This document shows positions 17,068 to 25,347 of a stretch of 53,470 bases of DNA, piece after piece. Within the stretch, counting starts at the first letter, position 1; every line of letters begins with the position of its first letter. A program made the position numbers and the translations under genes. Below the pieces are notes generated by a model. The model saw nothing but the letters and a program-made list of their open reading frames with translations, was not told where the DNA came from and ran no database searches. The DNA comes from Bacteroidaceae bacterium (GTDB taxonomy: Bacteria > Bacteroidota > Bacteroidia > Bacteroidales > Bacteroidaceae), in the NCBI GenBank assembly GCA_902362375.1, contig CABIVS010000006.1, positions 409,108 through 462,577 of the forward strand, written 5' to 3'.

Positions 17068-18621
17068 ATGAGCAATAAAATATATCCTATTGGTATCCAG
17101 AACTTCGAGAAAATCCGTCAAGACGGTTATTTCTATGTTGATAAAACGGCCTTGATGTATCAGATGGTAAAGACCGGGAGTTATTACTTTTTGAGTCGTC
17201 CGCGCCGTTTTGGAAAGAGTCTGCTGATCTCTACCCTGGAAGCATATTTTCAAGGGAAGAAGGAACTATTTGCTGGACTGATGGTGGAGAAGCTCGAAAA
17301 AGATTGGATAGAACATCCAATTTTGCATCTCGACCTTAATATTGAGAAGTATGATGTTCCGGAGAGTCTGGATAATATTCTGGATAAATCGTTGACCGCT
17401 TGGGAAAAACTTTATGGTGCCGAACCATCGGAACGTTCGTTCTCTCTACGCTTTGCCGGTATTATAGAGCGCGCTTATGAAAAGACTGGACAACGGGTAG
17501 TTATTCTAGTGGATGAATATGACAAGCCGATGTTGCAGGCAATTGGCAATGAGGACTTACAGAAGCAATTCCGGGATACATTGAAGCCTTTCTACGGGGC
17601 TTTGAAGACGATGGACGGCTGCATCAAATTTGCGTTGTTGACCGGGGTGACAAAATTTGGCAAGGTGAGCGTATTCAGTGACTTGAATAATTTGAAGGAT
17701 ATTTCAATGGATGAACGCTTTGTGCATATTTGCGGTATCACGGAGAAAGAAATACATGACAATCTGGAGGAGGAATTGCATCAGTTGGCAGAAAAGCAGA
17801 AGATGAGTTATGAGCAGGTGTGCGCAGAATTGAAAGAATGTTATGATGGTTACCACTTTGTGGAACATACTATAGGAATCTATAACCCTTTCAGTCTGTT
17901 GAACACGTTTGATAAGATGAAGTTCGGCAGCTACTGGTTTGAGACGGGGACACCCACTTATCTGGTGAACTTGTTGAAGAAGCATCACTATGATTTGGAA
18001 CGGATGGCTCATGAGGAAACAGACGAACAGGTGTTGAACAGTATCGACTCGGAATCTAGTAATCCCCTTCCAGTGATTTATCAGAGCGGATATCTCACCA
18101 TTAAGGGGTATGACGAACGTTTTGGTATATATCGTTTAGGTTTTCCGAATCGTGAAGTGGAAGAGGGGTTTGTTCGTTTCCTGCTTCCTTATTATGCGAA
18201 CGTGAATAAGGTGGAGTCTCCGTTTGAAATTCAGAAGTTTGTCCGTGAAGTTGAATCTGGTGATTATAACTCTTTCTTCCGTCGTTTGCAAAGTTTCTTT
18301 GCAGATACAGGCTATGACGTGATTCGCGAGCAGGAGTTGCATTACGAAAATGTGCTTTTTATCGTTTTCAAACTCGTAGGCTTTTATACTAAAGTGGAAT
18401 ATCATACAAGCGAAGGACGTATCGACCTTGTTTTGCAGACGGACAAATTCATATATGTCATGGAATTTAAACTGAATGGCACGGCAGAAGAAGCTTTGAG
18501 ACAGATTAACGAGAAGCATTATTCACTTCCTTTTGAAGCGGATAATCGTAAGCTTTTTAAAGTAGGTGTGAACTTTAGTTCGCAAACAAGAAATATAGAA
18601 AAATGGATAGTGGAAGAGTAG
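17068..18621 (+). CDS. AAA-ATPase-like / PD-(D/E)XK nuclease family protein
   Basis: A 517-residue protein of the AAA-ATPase_like plus PDDEXK_9 architecture, found in many copies in Bacteroides genomes. The N-terminus reads YPIGIQNFEKIRQDGYFYVDKT, followed by the modified Walker A SRPRRFGKSLL at about 43-53 and the Walker B-like VVILVDEYDKP. The C-terminal nuclease-like domain has GRIDLVLQTDKFIYVMEFKL, i.e. the D...ExK signature. The physiological role is unknown; mobility or defence has been suggested for such ATPases. It has its own promoter and ends six bases from a convergent gene. The duplicated gene tail on its left suggests it was inserted here. Confidence 0.9.
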   Translation: MSNKIYPIGIQNFEKIRQDGYFYVDKTALMYQMVKTGSYYFLSRPRRFGKSLLISTLEAYFQGKKELFAGLMVEKLEKDWIEHPILHLDLNIEKYDVPESLDNILDKSLTAWEKLYGAEPSERSFSLRFAGIIERAYEKTGQRVVILVDEYDKPMLQAIGNEDLQKQFRDTLKPFYGALKTMDGCIKFALLTGVTKFGKVSVFSDLNNLKDISMDERFVHICGITEKEIHDNLEEELHQLAEKQKMSYEQVCAELKECYDGYHFVEHTIGIYNPFSLLNTFDKMKFGSYWFETGTPTYLVNLLKKHHYDLERMAHEETDEQVLNSIDSESSNPLPVIYQSGYLTIKGYDERFGIYRLGFPNREVEEGFVRFLLPYYANVNKVESPFEIQKFVREVESGDYNSFFRRLQSFFADTGYDVIREQELHYENVLFIVFKLVGFYTKVEYHTSEGRIDLVLQTDKFIYVMEFKLNGTAEEALRQINEKHYSLPFEADNRKLFKVGVNFSSQTRNIEKWIVEE

Positions 18622-18627
18622 CTCTTT

Positions 18628-18885
18628 TTATCTCAAATTCCTAAAATACGCCCGTATCTTCCGCATAATCTTGATTCCCATCACTACGCCATCAAATACA
18701 GCCATACCGGTATTGAACGAACGCATGAGTGCATCCGCCTTGTTGGTTGCCGGAGCAAGTGGGGCAAATATTTCGCGTGTAGTAGCTGTCATGGCTTTTT
18801 TTTGAGCATGGATCTCATTTAAAAGCTTCTTTTTACGTTCGGCAATCTCTTCTAATGTAAATTTCTGCGGGGTCTGCGCATTCAT
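18628..18885 (-). CDS. Small hypothetical protein of the YtxH/holin-like operon
   Basis: An 85-residue protein that I do not recognise as a named family. The first half is polar and helical (EEIAERKKKLLNEIHAQKKAM), probably coiled-coil; the second half has a mildly hydrophobic stretch (GMAVFDGVVMGIKIM) and a basic tail. It starts three bases after the holin-like gene, so it belongs to the same operon and probably acts with it at the envelope. Its 3' end is duplicated as a decayed remnant at 16911-16980. Confidence 0.82.
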   Translation of the reverse strand: MNAQTPQKFTLEEIAERKKKLLNEIHAQKKAMTATTREIFAPLAPATNKADALMRSFNTGMAVFDGVVMGIKIMRKIRAYFRNLR

Positions 18886-18888
18886 AAT

Positions 18889-19251
18889 TTATTTATTTGA
18901 ATCGGTTAAAAATAAATTAGCGAGGAAGTTCACCATCGGAGAAATGATGAGCTGCTTGCGGAAAATAATAACCAGGGCGATGAGAACAACATTGATGCCT
19001 GCTATGATGGCGAAACTCGACATCAGACCGCCCACCAAAGGCTCCAATATATAAGCAAGAGCAAAAAGCAGATAAAACAGGGCAACCATGCCAAGGATAA
19101 TAAGTACTAATATCATAATTAACGTGGAAAAAAGTATGGTTAACTTCTCCGTCAATTCTAATTTGGTATATTCTTTTTGAAGCTCCAGATATTTCTTGAA
19201 CTCGAAAAACAACTGCTGAAAATTCTCAATACTTTTATCGTCTGCAAACAT
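18889..19251 (-). CDS. Phage holin family-like (DUF1469-type) membrane protein
   Basis: A 120-residue protein with an amphipathic N-terminal helix (about residues 1-40), two closely spaced TM helices around 42-72 and another hydrophobic hairpin around 76-102. This layout matches the DUF1469 / putative actinobacterial-holin group, which despite the name is chromosomal and widespread. No lysis genes are nearby. It is the second gene of a three-gene operon, 32 bases downstream of ytxH-like, and may help organise the envelope or respond to stress. Confidence 0.85.
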   Translation of the reverse strand: MFADDKSIENFQQLFFEFKKYLELQKEYTKLELTEKLTILFSTLIMILVLIILGMVALFYLLFALAYILEPLVGGLMSSFAIIAGINVVLIALVIIFRKQLIISPMVNFLANLFLTDSNK

Positions 19252-19283
19252 GGTCGCTCTGTTTTTAGTCTTTGGTTACTTAC

Positions 19284-19493
19284 TTATTCTGCTATTTCTC
19301 CCTTCATCTCGGCAGCGATCTCGTCAACGAGAGTTTCCATTTCACTGCGGTTAAGCTTGATTCCTTTTTTACGAAGAATCTCTGCGATTTTATGACGGGT
19401 ATCTTCTCCCTTTTCAGGAGCAAATAAAATACCAAGGGCTGCACCTACGGCTGCACCACCCAAAAAAGCTGCTAAAACATTCAATCCTTTCAT
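19284..19493 (-). CDS. YtxH domain-containing small protein
   Basis: A 69-residue protein starting MKGLNVLAAFLGGAAVGAALG, a glycine-rich hydrophobic segment followed by ILFAPEKGEDTRHKIAEIL; the GxxxGxxxGxLFAPxxG pattern defines YtxH proteins. The rest is an acidic helix. It is the first gene of the operon with the holin-like and 85-residue genes. YtxH proteins are linked to general stress in other bacteria; here the function is inferred only by family. Confidence 0.9.
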   Translation of the reverse strand: MKGLNVLAAFLGGAAVGAALGILFAPEKGEDTRHKIAEILRKKGIKLNRSEMETLVDEIAAEMKGEIAE

Positions 19494-19525
19494 AATGTAT
19501 AATGTTTAAAATGATTATGATACAA

Positions 19526-19533
19526 CAAATATA
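19526..19533 (-). promoter_or_regulatory. -7 element for the ytxH operon
   Basis: On the minus strand this reads TATATTTG, a perfect Bacteroides -7 box about 33 bases upstream of the ytxH-like start. No good TTTG -33 box is visible at the expected distance. Confidence 0.6.
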
Positions 19534-19658
19534 ACATTTTTATCGAAAGGTTGTTCGTGAAAACTGAAAAAAAGTGCCTCGTTTTATAATTCTTTTTTTC
19601 TTTTATGGTTTAATCTTATTTAACTGACTTTCGTAGCTATCCTTTGAAGGTTAAGGCG

Positions 19659-19666
19659 TACTTTTG
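19659..19666 (+). promoter_or_regulatory. -7 element for the SDR gene
   Basis: The sequence TACTTTTG fits TAnnTTTG and lies 28 bases before the ATG at 19694. A transcript starting near 19671 would exclude the upstream TTG start of the longer frame and supports the chosen ATG. Confidence 0.55.
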
Positions 19667-19693
19667 CTTTCGAATATTGTAAATCAAAACATA

Positions 19694-20464
19694 ATGGAAG
19701 CTAAGATTGTTTTTATAACCGGTGCCAGTAGCGGAATTGGTGAAGGTTGTGCCCGTAAATTTGCGAAGGAGGGATGGAACCTGATTCTGAATGCCCGTAC
19801 CGTATCGAAACTGGAAGAACTGAAAGCTGAACTGGAAGGGGGGTATGGTGTCCGGGTTTATTTATTGCCTTTTGATGTGCGCGACCGGAAATTGGCTGCC
19901 GCCTCTTTGGAATCATTGCCCGAAGAATGGAAGGCGATTGATGTGTTGGTGAACAACGCCGGACTGGTGATCGGTGTGGATAAGGAATTCGAGGGTAGCC
20001 TGGATGAATGGGATATCATGATCGATACGAATATAAGGGGACTGCTGGCTATGACGCGTTTGGTGGTGCCCGGTATGGTGGAACGCGGACGCGGACATAT
20101 TATTAATATAGGATCTATTGCGGGGGATGCCGCTTATCCGGGTGGAAGTGTGTATTGCGCAACGAAAGCTGCCGTGAAAGCTCTTTCGGACGGGCTCCGG
20201 ATCGATCTGGTGGACACTCCGTTGAGAGTGACGAATATAAAACCGGGAATGGTGGAGACAAACTTTACAGTGGTGCGTTATCGGGGAGATAAGGAGGCTG
20301 CCGATAATTTTTATAAAGGGATTCGTCCGTTGACGGGAGATGATATTGCAGAAACTGTTTATTTTGCCGCGTCGGCTCCTGCACATATTCAGATTGCGGA
20401 GGTACTTTTGATGCCTACTTATCAGGCTACAGGCACTATTTCGTATAAGAAGAAGCCGGAATAG
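19694..20464 (+). CDS. SDR family NAD(P)-dependent oxidoreductase (YdfG-like)
   Basis: A 256-residue classical short-chain dehydrogenase. The cofactor motif TGASSGIGEGCA lies at residues 9-20, NNAG at about 91-94, the catalytic Ser in INIGSIAGDAAYPGG and YCATKAA gives YxxxK. It resembles E. coli YdfG, a 3-hydroxy acid (serine, malonic semialdehyde) dehydrogenase, but the substrate is not certain. The ATG at 19694 is chosen because it gives MEAKIVFITGAS and sits behind a good -7 box. Monocistronic. Confidence 0.93.
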   Translation: MEAKIVFITGASSGIGEGCARKFAKEGWNLILNARTVSKLEELKAELEGGYGVRVYLLPFDVRDRKLAAASLESLPEEWKAIDVLVNNAGLVIGVDKEFEGSLDEWDIMIDTNIRGLLAMTRLVVPGMVERGRGHIINIGSIAGDAAYPGGSVYCATKAAVKALSDGLRIDLVDTPLRVTNIKPGMVETNFTVVRYRGDKEAADNFYKGIRPLTGDDIAETVYFAASAPAHIQIAEVLLMPTYQATGTISYKKKPE

Positions 20465-20578
20465 ACGTTTTTTTGACGGATTTCTTTGCCGGATGATAAA
20501 ATTTCTATTATTTTGTTGCCCGAACTAAATATAATAGACGAGAATATTGAATTATTAATTAAAACAGAGTATAGGATT

Positions 20579-21073
20579 ATGAAAAAATTAGTCGTATTAG
20601 GAATGGGAGTATGCTTGGTGCTGGCATTTGCATCTTGTAAATCCAGCGAAAGTGCCTATAAGAAAGCTTACGAAAAAGCAAAACAGCAAGAATTGGCAGA
20701 ACCGCAGGTGGAAGCTCCGGTAGAGGTTACTCCGGTGGTTGCAGCTCCTGTGACAACTACTAAAGTGGCAGATACATCCGGCGTTCGTCAGGAAAAGGTT
20801 ACAGTGGTTTCCGGTAACGAAGGATTGAAAGATTATAGCGTTGTGGCAGGTAGCTTTGGGGTGAAAGCGAATGCTGAAGGCCTGAAAGATTGGTTGGACG
20901 GACAGGGATATCACTCTACGATTGCATTTAATGCTGATAAGGCAATGTATCGTGTGATTGTGAACTCTTTTGCTGACAAGGCTGCTGCTGCTGAAGCTCG
21001 CGATGCATTCAAGGCTAAATATCCGAACCGTTCGGATTTCCAGGGTGCTTGGTTGCTGTATCGTGTATATTGA
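20579..21073 (+). CDS. SPOR domain lipoprotein
   Basis: A 164-residue exported lipoprotein. The signal peptide MKKLVVLGMGVCLVLAFASC ends in a lipobox with Cys20, giving outer- or inner-membrane anchoring. A Pro/Val/Ala-rich linker (about 38-75) leads to a SPOR domain (about 86-164) with YSVVAGSFGVKANAEGLKDWL and YRVIVNSFADKAAA. SPOR domains bind denuded peptidoglycan at division sites. A longer frame from 20486 has no export signal and is rejected. It ends at a clear terminator. Confidence 0.9.
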   Translation: MKKLVVLGMGVCLVLAFASCKSSESAYKKAYEKAKQQELAEPQVEAPVEVTPVVAAPVTTTKVADTSGVRQEKVTVVSGNEGLKDYSVVAGSFGVKANAEGLKDWLDGQGYHSTIAFNADKAMYRVIVNSFADKAAAAEARDAFKAKYPNRSDFQGAWLLYRVY

Positions 21074-21128
21074 TTTCTTTTTGGTAATATATATTGGAAA
21101 GAACGAACGTTTTTTTCCGAATAAGAAG

Positions 21129-21157
21129 GCGGTAACTGGGAAGTTACTGCTTTTTTA
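21129..21157 (+). terminator. Rho-independent terminator after the SPOR lipoprotein gene
   Basis: GCGGTAACT (21129-21137) pairs with AGTTACTGC (21142-21150) with one G-U pair and a four-base loop, followed by six T residues. Confidence 0.85.
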
Positions 21158-21254
21158 TTGAAAATGAGTGGCTTTTTCGTTTAGATATTTTTATCTTTCT
21201 ACTAAAAGAAGTTATAAATGATAGTGGGGAAACTTTTATAGCAAAGAAAGTTTT

Positions 21255-21262
21255 TACTTTTG
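21255..21262 (+). promoter_or_regulatory. -7 element of the sulfonation (cysQ) operon
   Basis: TACTTTTG fits TAnnTTTG. A weak CTTTT (21233-21237) lies at about the -33 position. With a start near 21267 the leader is about 58 bases. The strong terminator upstream makes this the only evident promoter before cysQ. Confidence 0.6.
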
Positions 21263-21325
21263 TCAACTCTTAATTTGGAGGATGTATTGCCTGAATGTGA
21301 ATAGGGCATTAATTTTAGAGATTGA

Positions 21326-22150
21326 ATGGAACAAAAATATGTTATGGCTGCTATTGATGCGGCTCTAAAAGCGGGTGAAAAGATTCTTTCTATTTATAAT
21401 GATCCGGCATCGGACTTTGAGATAGAGAGGAAGGCTGACAACTCTCCGTTAACTATAGCAGACAGAAAAGCGCATGAAGCGATTGTGGCTATTCTGAACG
21501 ATACTCCTTTTCCTGTTCTTAGTGAAGAAGGGAAGCATTTAGGGTATGAGATCCGTCGAGGATGGGATACTTTATGGATTGTAGATCCGCTGGATGGAAC
21601 GAAGGAGTTTATTAAGCGCAATGGAGAGTTTACGGTAAATATCGCTTTGGTGCAGAACGCTGTACCTGTGTTCGGTGTTATTTATGTGCCTGTTAAAAAA
21701 GAACTTTATTTCGGGATCGAAGGTGCAGGGGCTTATAAATGTTCCGGTATTGTCAGTCTGGAAGATGACGGCGTGGCATTGGAACAGCTGATTGGGAAGT
21801 CGGAACAGATACCTTTGAAGGAGGTGCACGATCATTTGATCGTGGTTGCTTCCCGTTCGCACCTGTCGCCTGAAACTGAATCATATATTGCAGATTTGAA
21901 GAAGAAACACGGCAGTGTGGAGTTGATTTCGAGCGGAAGTTCTATTAAAATCTGTCTGGTTGCTGAAGGTAAGGCTGATGTATATCCGCGTTTCGCTCCG
22001 ACGATGGAGTGGGATACGGCTGCCGGGCATGCGATAGCCCGTGCTGCAGGGATGGAAGTATATCAGGCTGGAGAGGAAGAACCTCTACGATATAATAAGG
22101 AGGATTTATTGAATCCGTGGTTTATCGTTGAGCCAAAAAGAGAACACTAA
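21326..22150 (+). CDS. cysQ: 3'(2'),5'-bisphosphate nucleotidase CysQ
   Basis: A 274-residue inositol-monophosphatase superfamily enzyme hydrolysing PAP (adenosine 3',5'-bisphosphate) to AMP and phosphate. Metal-site motifs are SEEGKHLGYE, IVDPLDGTKEFIKRNGEFTVNIA (DPLDGT) and MEWDTAAGHAI. PAP is the by-product of sulfotransferases and inhibits them, so its place at the head of an operon that ends with a sulfotransferase is functionally coherent. It is followed 11 bases later by the transporter gene. Confidence 0.94.
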   Translation: MEQKYVMAAIDAALKAGEKILSIYNDPASDFEIERKADNSPLTIADRKAHEAIVAILNDTPFPVLSEEGKHLGYEIRRGWDTLWIVDPLDGTKEFIKRNGEFTVNIALVQNAVPVFGVIYVPVKKELYFGIEGAGAYKCSGIVSLEDDGVALEQLIGKSEQIPLKEVHDHLIVVASRSHLSPETESYIADLKKKHGSVELISSGSSIKICLVAEGKADVYPRFAPTMEWDTAAGHAIARAAGMEVYQAGEEEPLRYNKEDLLNPWFIVEPKREH

Positions 22151-22161
22151 ATAATGTTTAT

Positions 22162-23715
22162 ATGACATTTGAAATTGTATTTGTACTATTATCCCTATTA
22201 GGAATGGTAGCGGCTTTGGTAGCAGATAAGATGCGTCCGGGCATGATACTTTTTTCGGTAGTGGTTTTGTTTCTGTGTGCCGGCATCCTGACTCCTAAAG
22301 AGATGCTGGAAGGGTTTAGTAATAAAGGGATGATTACCGTTGCTCTGCTGTTTCTGGTGAGTGAGGGGATTCGCCAGTCGGGCACATTGGGACAAGTGAT
22401 TAAAAAGTTGCTTCCGCAAGGAAAGACGACCGTATTTAAGGCACAGTTGCGTATCTTACCTTCGGTGGCATTTATTTCCGCCTTTCTGAATAATACGCCT
22501 GTGGTGGTTATTTTTGCACCGATTATCAAACATTGGGCTAAGTCGGTGAATCTCCCGGCTACGAAGTTTCTGATTCCTCTTTCTTATGTGACTATTTTGG
22601 GAGGTATCTGTACCTTGATCGGTACTTCTACCAATCTGGTGGTGCATGGAATGATATTGGAGGCCGGATTTGAAGGCTTTTCGATGTTCGAACTCGGAAA
22701 GGTGGGCATTTTTATCGCTATTGCCGGAATCGTTTATATATTTCTTTTCTCCAAACGTCTTTTGCCGGATGCACGTCCGGATACGGCTGTGCCGGATGAG
22801 GAAGTAGAGGAAGGGGAGAAGTTACATCGGGTAGAGGCTGTTTTGGGGGCCCGTTTTCCCGGTATCAATAAGAAACTGAAGGATTTTAATTTCCAGCGTC
22901 ATTACGGTGCGGAGGTAAAAGAGATTAAAACACGTAACGGACAGCGTTTTGTGTCGAATCTGGAGGATGTGGTGCTTCACGAAGGAGATACATTGGTTGT
23001 GATGGCTGATGATACGTTTATCCCGACATGGGGGGAATCTTCTGTATTTGTCTTGTTGACGAACGGGAATGAGCCGGATACTACCGGGAAGAAGAAGCGT
23101 TGGTTTGCTTTGCTGTTGCTGGTTCTGATGATTGTCGGCGCAACGGTGGGTGAGCTTCCGGTAACTAAGGAGATGTTTCCGGATATCAAGCTGGATATGT
23201 TTTTCTTTGTGTCTATTACTACTATTATTATGGCATGGACGAATCTGTTCCCTGCCCGTAAATATACTAAATATATTTCGTGGGATATTCTGATTACTAT
23301 TGCTTGTGCTTTTGCCATCAGTAAGGCGATGGTGAACTCCGGTGTGGCGGATAGCGTTGCGAAGTTTATTATCGGGTTGAGCGATGATTATGGCCCGCAT
23401 GTGTTGCTCGCAATGTTGTTTATCATTACGAATTTGTTTACGGAACTGATAACGAATAATGCAGCTGCTGCCTTGGCTTTCCCGTTGGCATTGTCGATTG
23501 CTGCCCAATTGGGAGTCAGTCCTACACCTTTCTTTGTGGTGATCTGTATGGCTGCATCTGCCAGCTTCTCGACACCGATTGGTTATCAGACTAATTTGAT
23601 TGTGCAAGGTATCGGTAACTATAAGTTTACGGATTTTGTACGTATCGGATTGCCGCTTAATATCATCACTTTCTTAATCTCTATTATTCTGATCCCGTTG
23701 ATCTGGAACTTTTAA
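22162..23715 (+). CDS. SLC13 family anion permease with RCK_C domain (probable sulfate importer)
   Basis: A 517-residue inner-membrane transporter. Two inverted halves each have the SLC13 signature: NNTPVVVIFAPI with GTSTNLVVHG in the first, TNNAAAALAFPLALS with PIGYQTNLIVQG in the second. Between them (about residues 215-295) is a cytoplasmic TrkA_C/RCK_C-like domain with LKDFNFQRHYGAEVKEIK. Such proteins move sulfate or dicarboxylates. Setting between cysQ and cysC makes sulfate the natural substrate; this is inference. Encoded in the middle of the sulfate activation operon. Confidence 0.88.
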   Translation: MTFEIVFVLLSLLGMVAALVADKMRPGMILFSVVVLFLCAGILTPKEMLEGFSNKGMITVALLFLVSEGIRQSGTLGQVIKKLLPQGKTTVFKAQLRILPSVAFISAFLNNTPVVVIFAPIIKHWAKSVNLPATKFLIPLSYVTILGGICTLIGTSTNLVVHGMILEAGFEGFSMFELGKVGIFIAIAGIVYIFLFSKRLLPDARPDTAVPDEEVEEGEKLHRVEAVLGARFPGINKKLKDFNFQRHYGAEVKEIKTRNGQRFVSNLEDVVLHEGDTLVVMADDTFIPTWGESSVFVLLTNGNEPDTTGKKKRWFALLLLVLMIVGATVGELPVTKEMFPDIKLDMFFFVSITTIIMAWTNLFPARKYTKYISWDILITIACAFAISKAMVNSGVADSVAKFIIGLSDDYGPHVLLAMLFIITNLFTELITNNAAAALAFPLALSIAAQLGVSPTPFFVVICMAASASFSTPIGYQTNLIVQGIGNYKFTDFVRIGLPLNIITFLISIILIPLIWNF

Positions 23716-23730
23716 TAAATAAATTTGTAA

Positions 23731-24339
23731 ATGGAAGAAAAGAATCATATATATCCGATATTTGACCGCATGATGACGCGGCAGGACAAAGAAGAGCTTT
23801 TGGGGCAACACAGTGTGATGATCTGGTTTACCGGATTAAGCGGTTCCGGAAAGAGCACGATTGCCATTGCATTGGAACGTGAACTTCATAAGCGCGGATT
23901 GCTTTGCCGTATCTTGGATGGGGATAATATCCGTAGTGGAATTAATAATAACCTGGGATTCTCCGAAACGGACCGGGTGGAAAATATCCGTCGCATAGCG
24001 GAAGTGTCGAAGTTGTTTCTGGATAGCGGTATCATTACGATTGCTGCATTTATCAGCCCTAATAATGATATTCGCGAAATGGCTGCAAACATTATTGGTA
24101 AGGATGATTTTCTGGAGGTTTTCGTTAGTACTCCGCTGGAGGAATGTGAGAAACGTGATGTGAAAGGGTTGTATGCGAAGGCACGGAAAGGGGAAATTCA
24201 GAATTTTACAGGAATCTCCGCACCTTTCGAGGTTCCCGAACATCCGGCTTTGTCACTGGATACTTCCAAATTGACTTTGGAGGAGTCGGTGAACCGTTTG
24301 TTGGAGCTTGTTTTGCCAAAAGTGAAGTGTATAAAATGA
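23731..24339 (+). CDS. cysC: Adenylyl-sulfate kinase
   Basis: A 202-residue APS kinase producing PAPS from APS and ATP. Walker [10 protein letters not shown] is near residues 35-43, [19 protein letters not shown] and [16 protein letters not shown] bind [17 protein letters not shown] and [17 protein letters not shown] complete the family pattern. The Walker A Ser/Thr and APS-binding Arg residues are intact, so it should be active. Stand-alone, not fused to cysN as in some bacteria. Seven bases separate it from cysD. Confidence 0.96.
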   Translation: MEEKNHIYPIFDRMMTRQDKEELLGQHSVMIWFTGLSGSGKSTIAIALERELHKRGLLCRILDGDNIRSGINNNLGFSETDRVENIRRIAEVSKLFLDSGIITIAAFISPNNDIREMAANIIGKDDFLEVFVSTPLEECEKRDVKGLYAKARKGEIQNFTGISAPFEVPEHPALSLDTSKLTLEESVNRLLELVLPKVKCIK

Positions 24340-24346
24340 AATAAAT

Positions 24347-25255
24347 ATGGAAGAATATAAATTAAGCCACTTGAAGGAGCTCGAAGCCGAGTCTATTCAT
24401 ATTATCCGCGAGGTGGCGGCGGAATTTGAGAATCCGGTGATGCTTTACAGTATCGGAAAGGATTCCTCGGTGATGGTACGCTTGGCTGAAAAAGCGTTTT
24501 ATCCGGGTAAAGTGCCATTCCCGTTGATGCATATCGATTCGAAATGGAAGTTCAAGGAGATGATTCAGTTTCGTGATGAATATGCGAAGAAGTATGGATG
24601 GAATCTGATCGTTGAAAGTAATATGGAGGCTTTTCATGCAGGGGTAGGACCTTTTACGCATGGAAGTAAGGTGCATACGGACTTGATGAAGACACAGGCT
24701 TTGCTTCATGCGCTGGATAAGTATAAGTTTGATGCTGCATTTGGTGGTGCACGTCGTGACGAGGAGAAGTCACGTGCGAAGGAACGTATTTTCTCTTTCC
24801 GGGATAAGTTTCATCAATGGGACCCGAAAAATCAGCGTCCTGAATTGTGGGATATTTATAATGCCCGCGTGCATAAGGGGGAAAGTATCCGTGTATTCCC
24901 GATTAGCAACTGGACTGAGTTGGATATTTGGCAGTATATCCGTTTGGAGAATATTCCGATCGTTCCGCTATATTATGCTAAGGAGCGTCCGGTGATTAAT
25001 TTGGATGGTAATATTATTATGGCGGATGATGACCGTTTGCCTGAAAAGTACCGTGACCAGATTGAAATGAAGATGGTTCGTTTTCGTACATTGGGCTGCT
25101 GGCCTCTGACAGGGGCGGTGGAAAGTGGAGCTGCTACGATTGAAGAGATTGTGGAGGAAATGATGACTACAACGAAGAGTGAACGTACTACCCGTGTGAT
25201 TGACTTTGACCAGGAGGGTAGCATGGAACAAAAGAAACGTGAAGGATACTTTTAG
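24347..25255 (+). CDS. cysD: Sulfate adenylyltransferase subunit 2
   Basis: A 302-residue PP-loop ATP pyrophosphatase, the catalytic subunit of ATP sulfurylase. [19 protein letters not shown] gives the SxGKDS PP-loop (about residues 35-45), [15 protein letters not shown] and [17 protein letters not shown] are the family blocks, and the C-terminus has PLTGAVES. It adenylates sulfate to APS in complex with CysN. A hairpin-rich spacer of 92 bases separates it from cysN. Confidence 0.96.
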   Translation: MEEYKLSHLKELEAESIHIIREVAAEFENPVMLYSIGKDSSVMVRLAEKAFYPGKVPFPLMHIDSKWKFKEMIQFRDEYAKKYGWNLIVESNMEAFHAGVGPFTHGSKVHTDLMKTQALLHALDKYKFDAAFGGARRDEEKSRAKERIFSFRDKFHQWDPKNQRPELWDIYNARVHKGESIRVFPISNWTELDIWQYIRLENIPIVPLYYAKERPVINLDGNIIMADDDRLPEKYRDQIEMKMVRFRTLGCWPLTGAVESGAATIEEIVEEMMTTTKSERTTRVIDFDQEGSMEQKKREGYF

Positions 25256-25261
25256 GAAATT

Positions 25262-25333
25262 GAGAATTGAGAATTAAAAATTAAAAAATAATAGTGTGTA
25301 GTTTTTAATTCTCAATTTTCAATTCTCAATTTT
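25262..25333. repeat. AT-rich inverted repeat between cysD and cysN
   Basis: AATTGAGAATTAAAAA at 25265-25280 is the perfect complement of 25302-25317, extended to about 20 pairs by 25261-25264 with 25318-25321; the loop is 21 bases. The GAGAATT/AATTCTC unit occurs four times in the spacer. The element resembles the dispersed AT-rich intergenic repeats of Bacteroides. It could modulate cysN expression relative to cysD but is not followed by a simple T tract. Confidence 0.7.
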
Positions 25334-25347
25334 TAATTTAAGAAGTA

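Noticed and set aside
17068..18621. Insertion sequence transposase
   Set aside because: The protein is an AAA-ATPase/PD-(D/E)XK type without a DDE or HUH motif, and no terminal inverted repeats were seen; only the duplicated gene tail hints at insertion.
18889..19251. Prophage, because of the holin-like protein
   Set aside because: No lysin, capsid, tail or integrase genes around it; the family is chromosomal in many bacteria.
22822..23607. Long antisense reading frame (261 codons) opposite the SLC13 gene
   Set aside because: Composition is Arg/His/Gln-rich nonsense and it lies wholly opposite a well-conserved transporter; shadow of codon bias.
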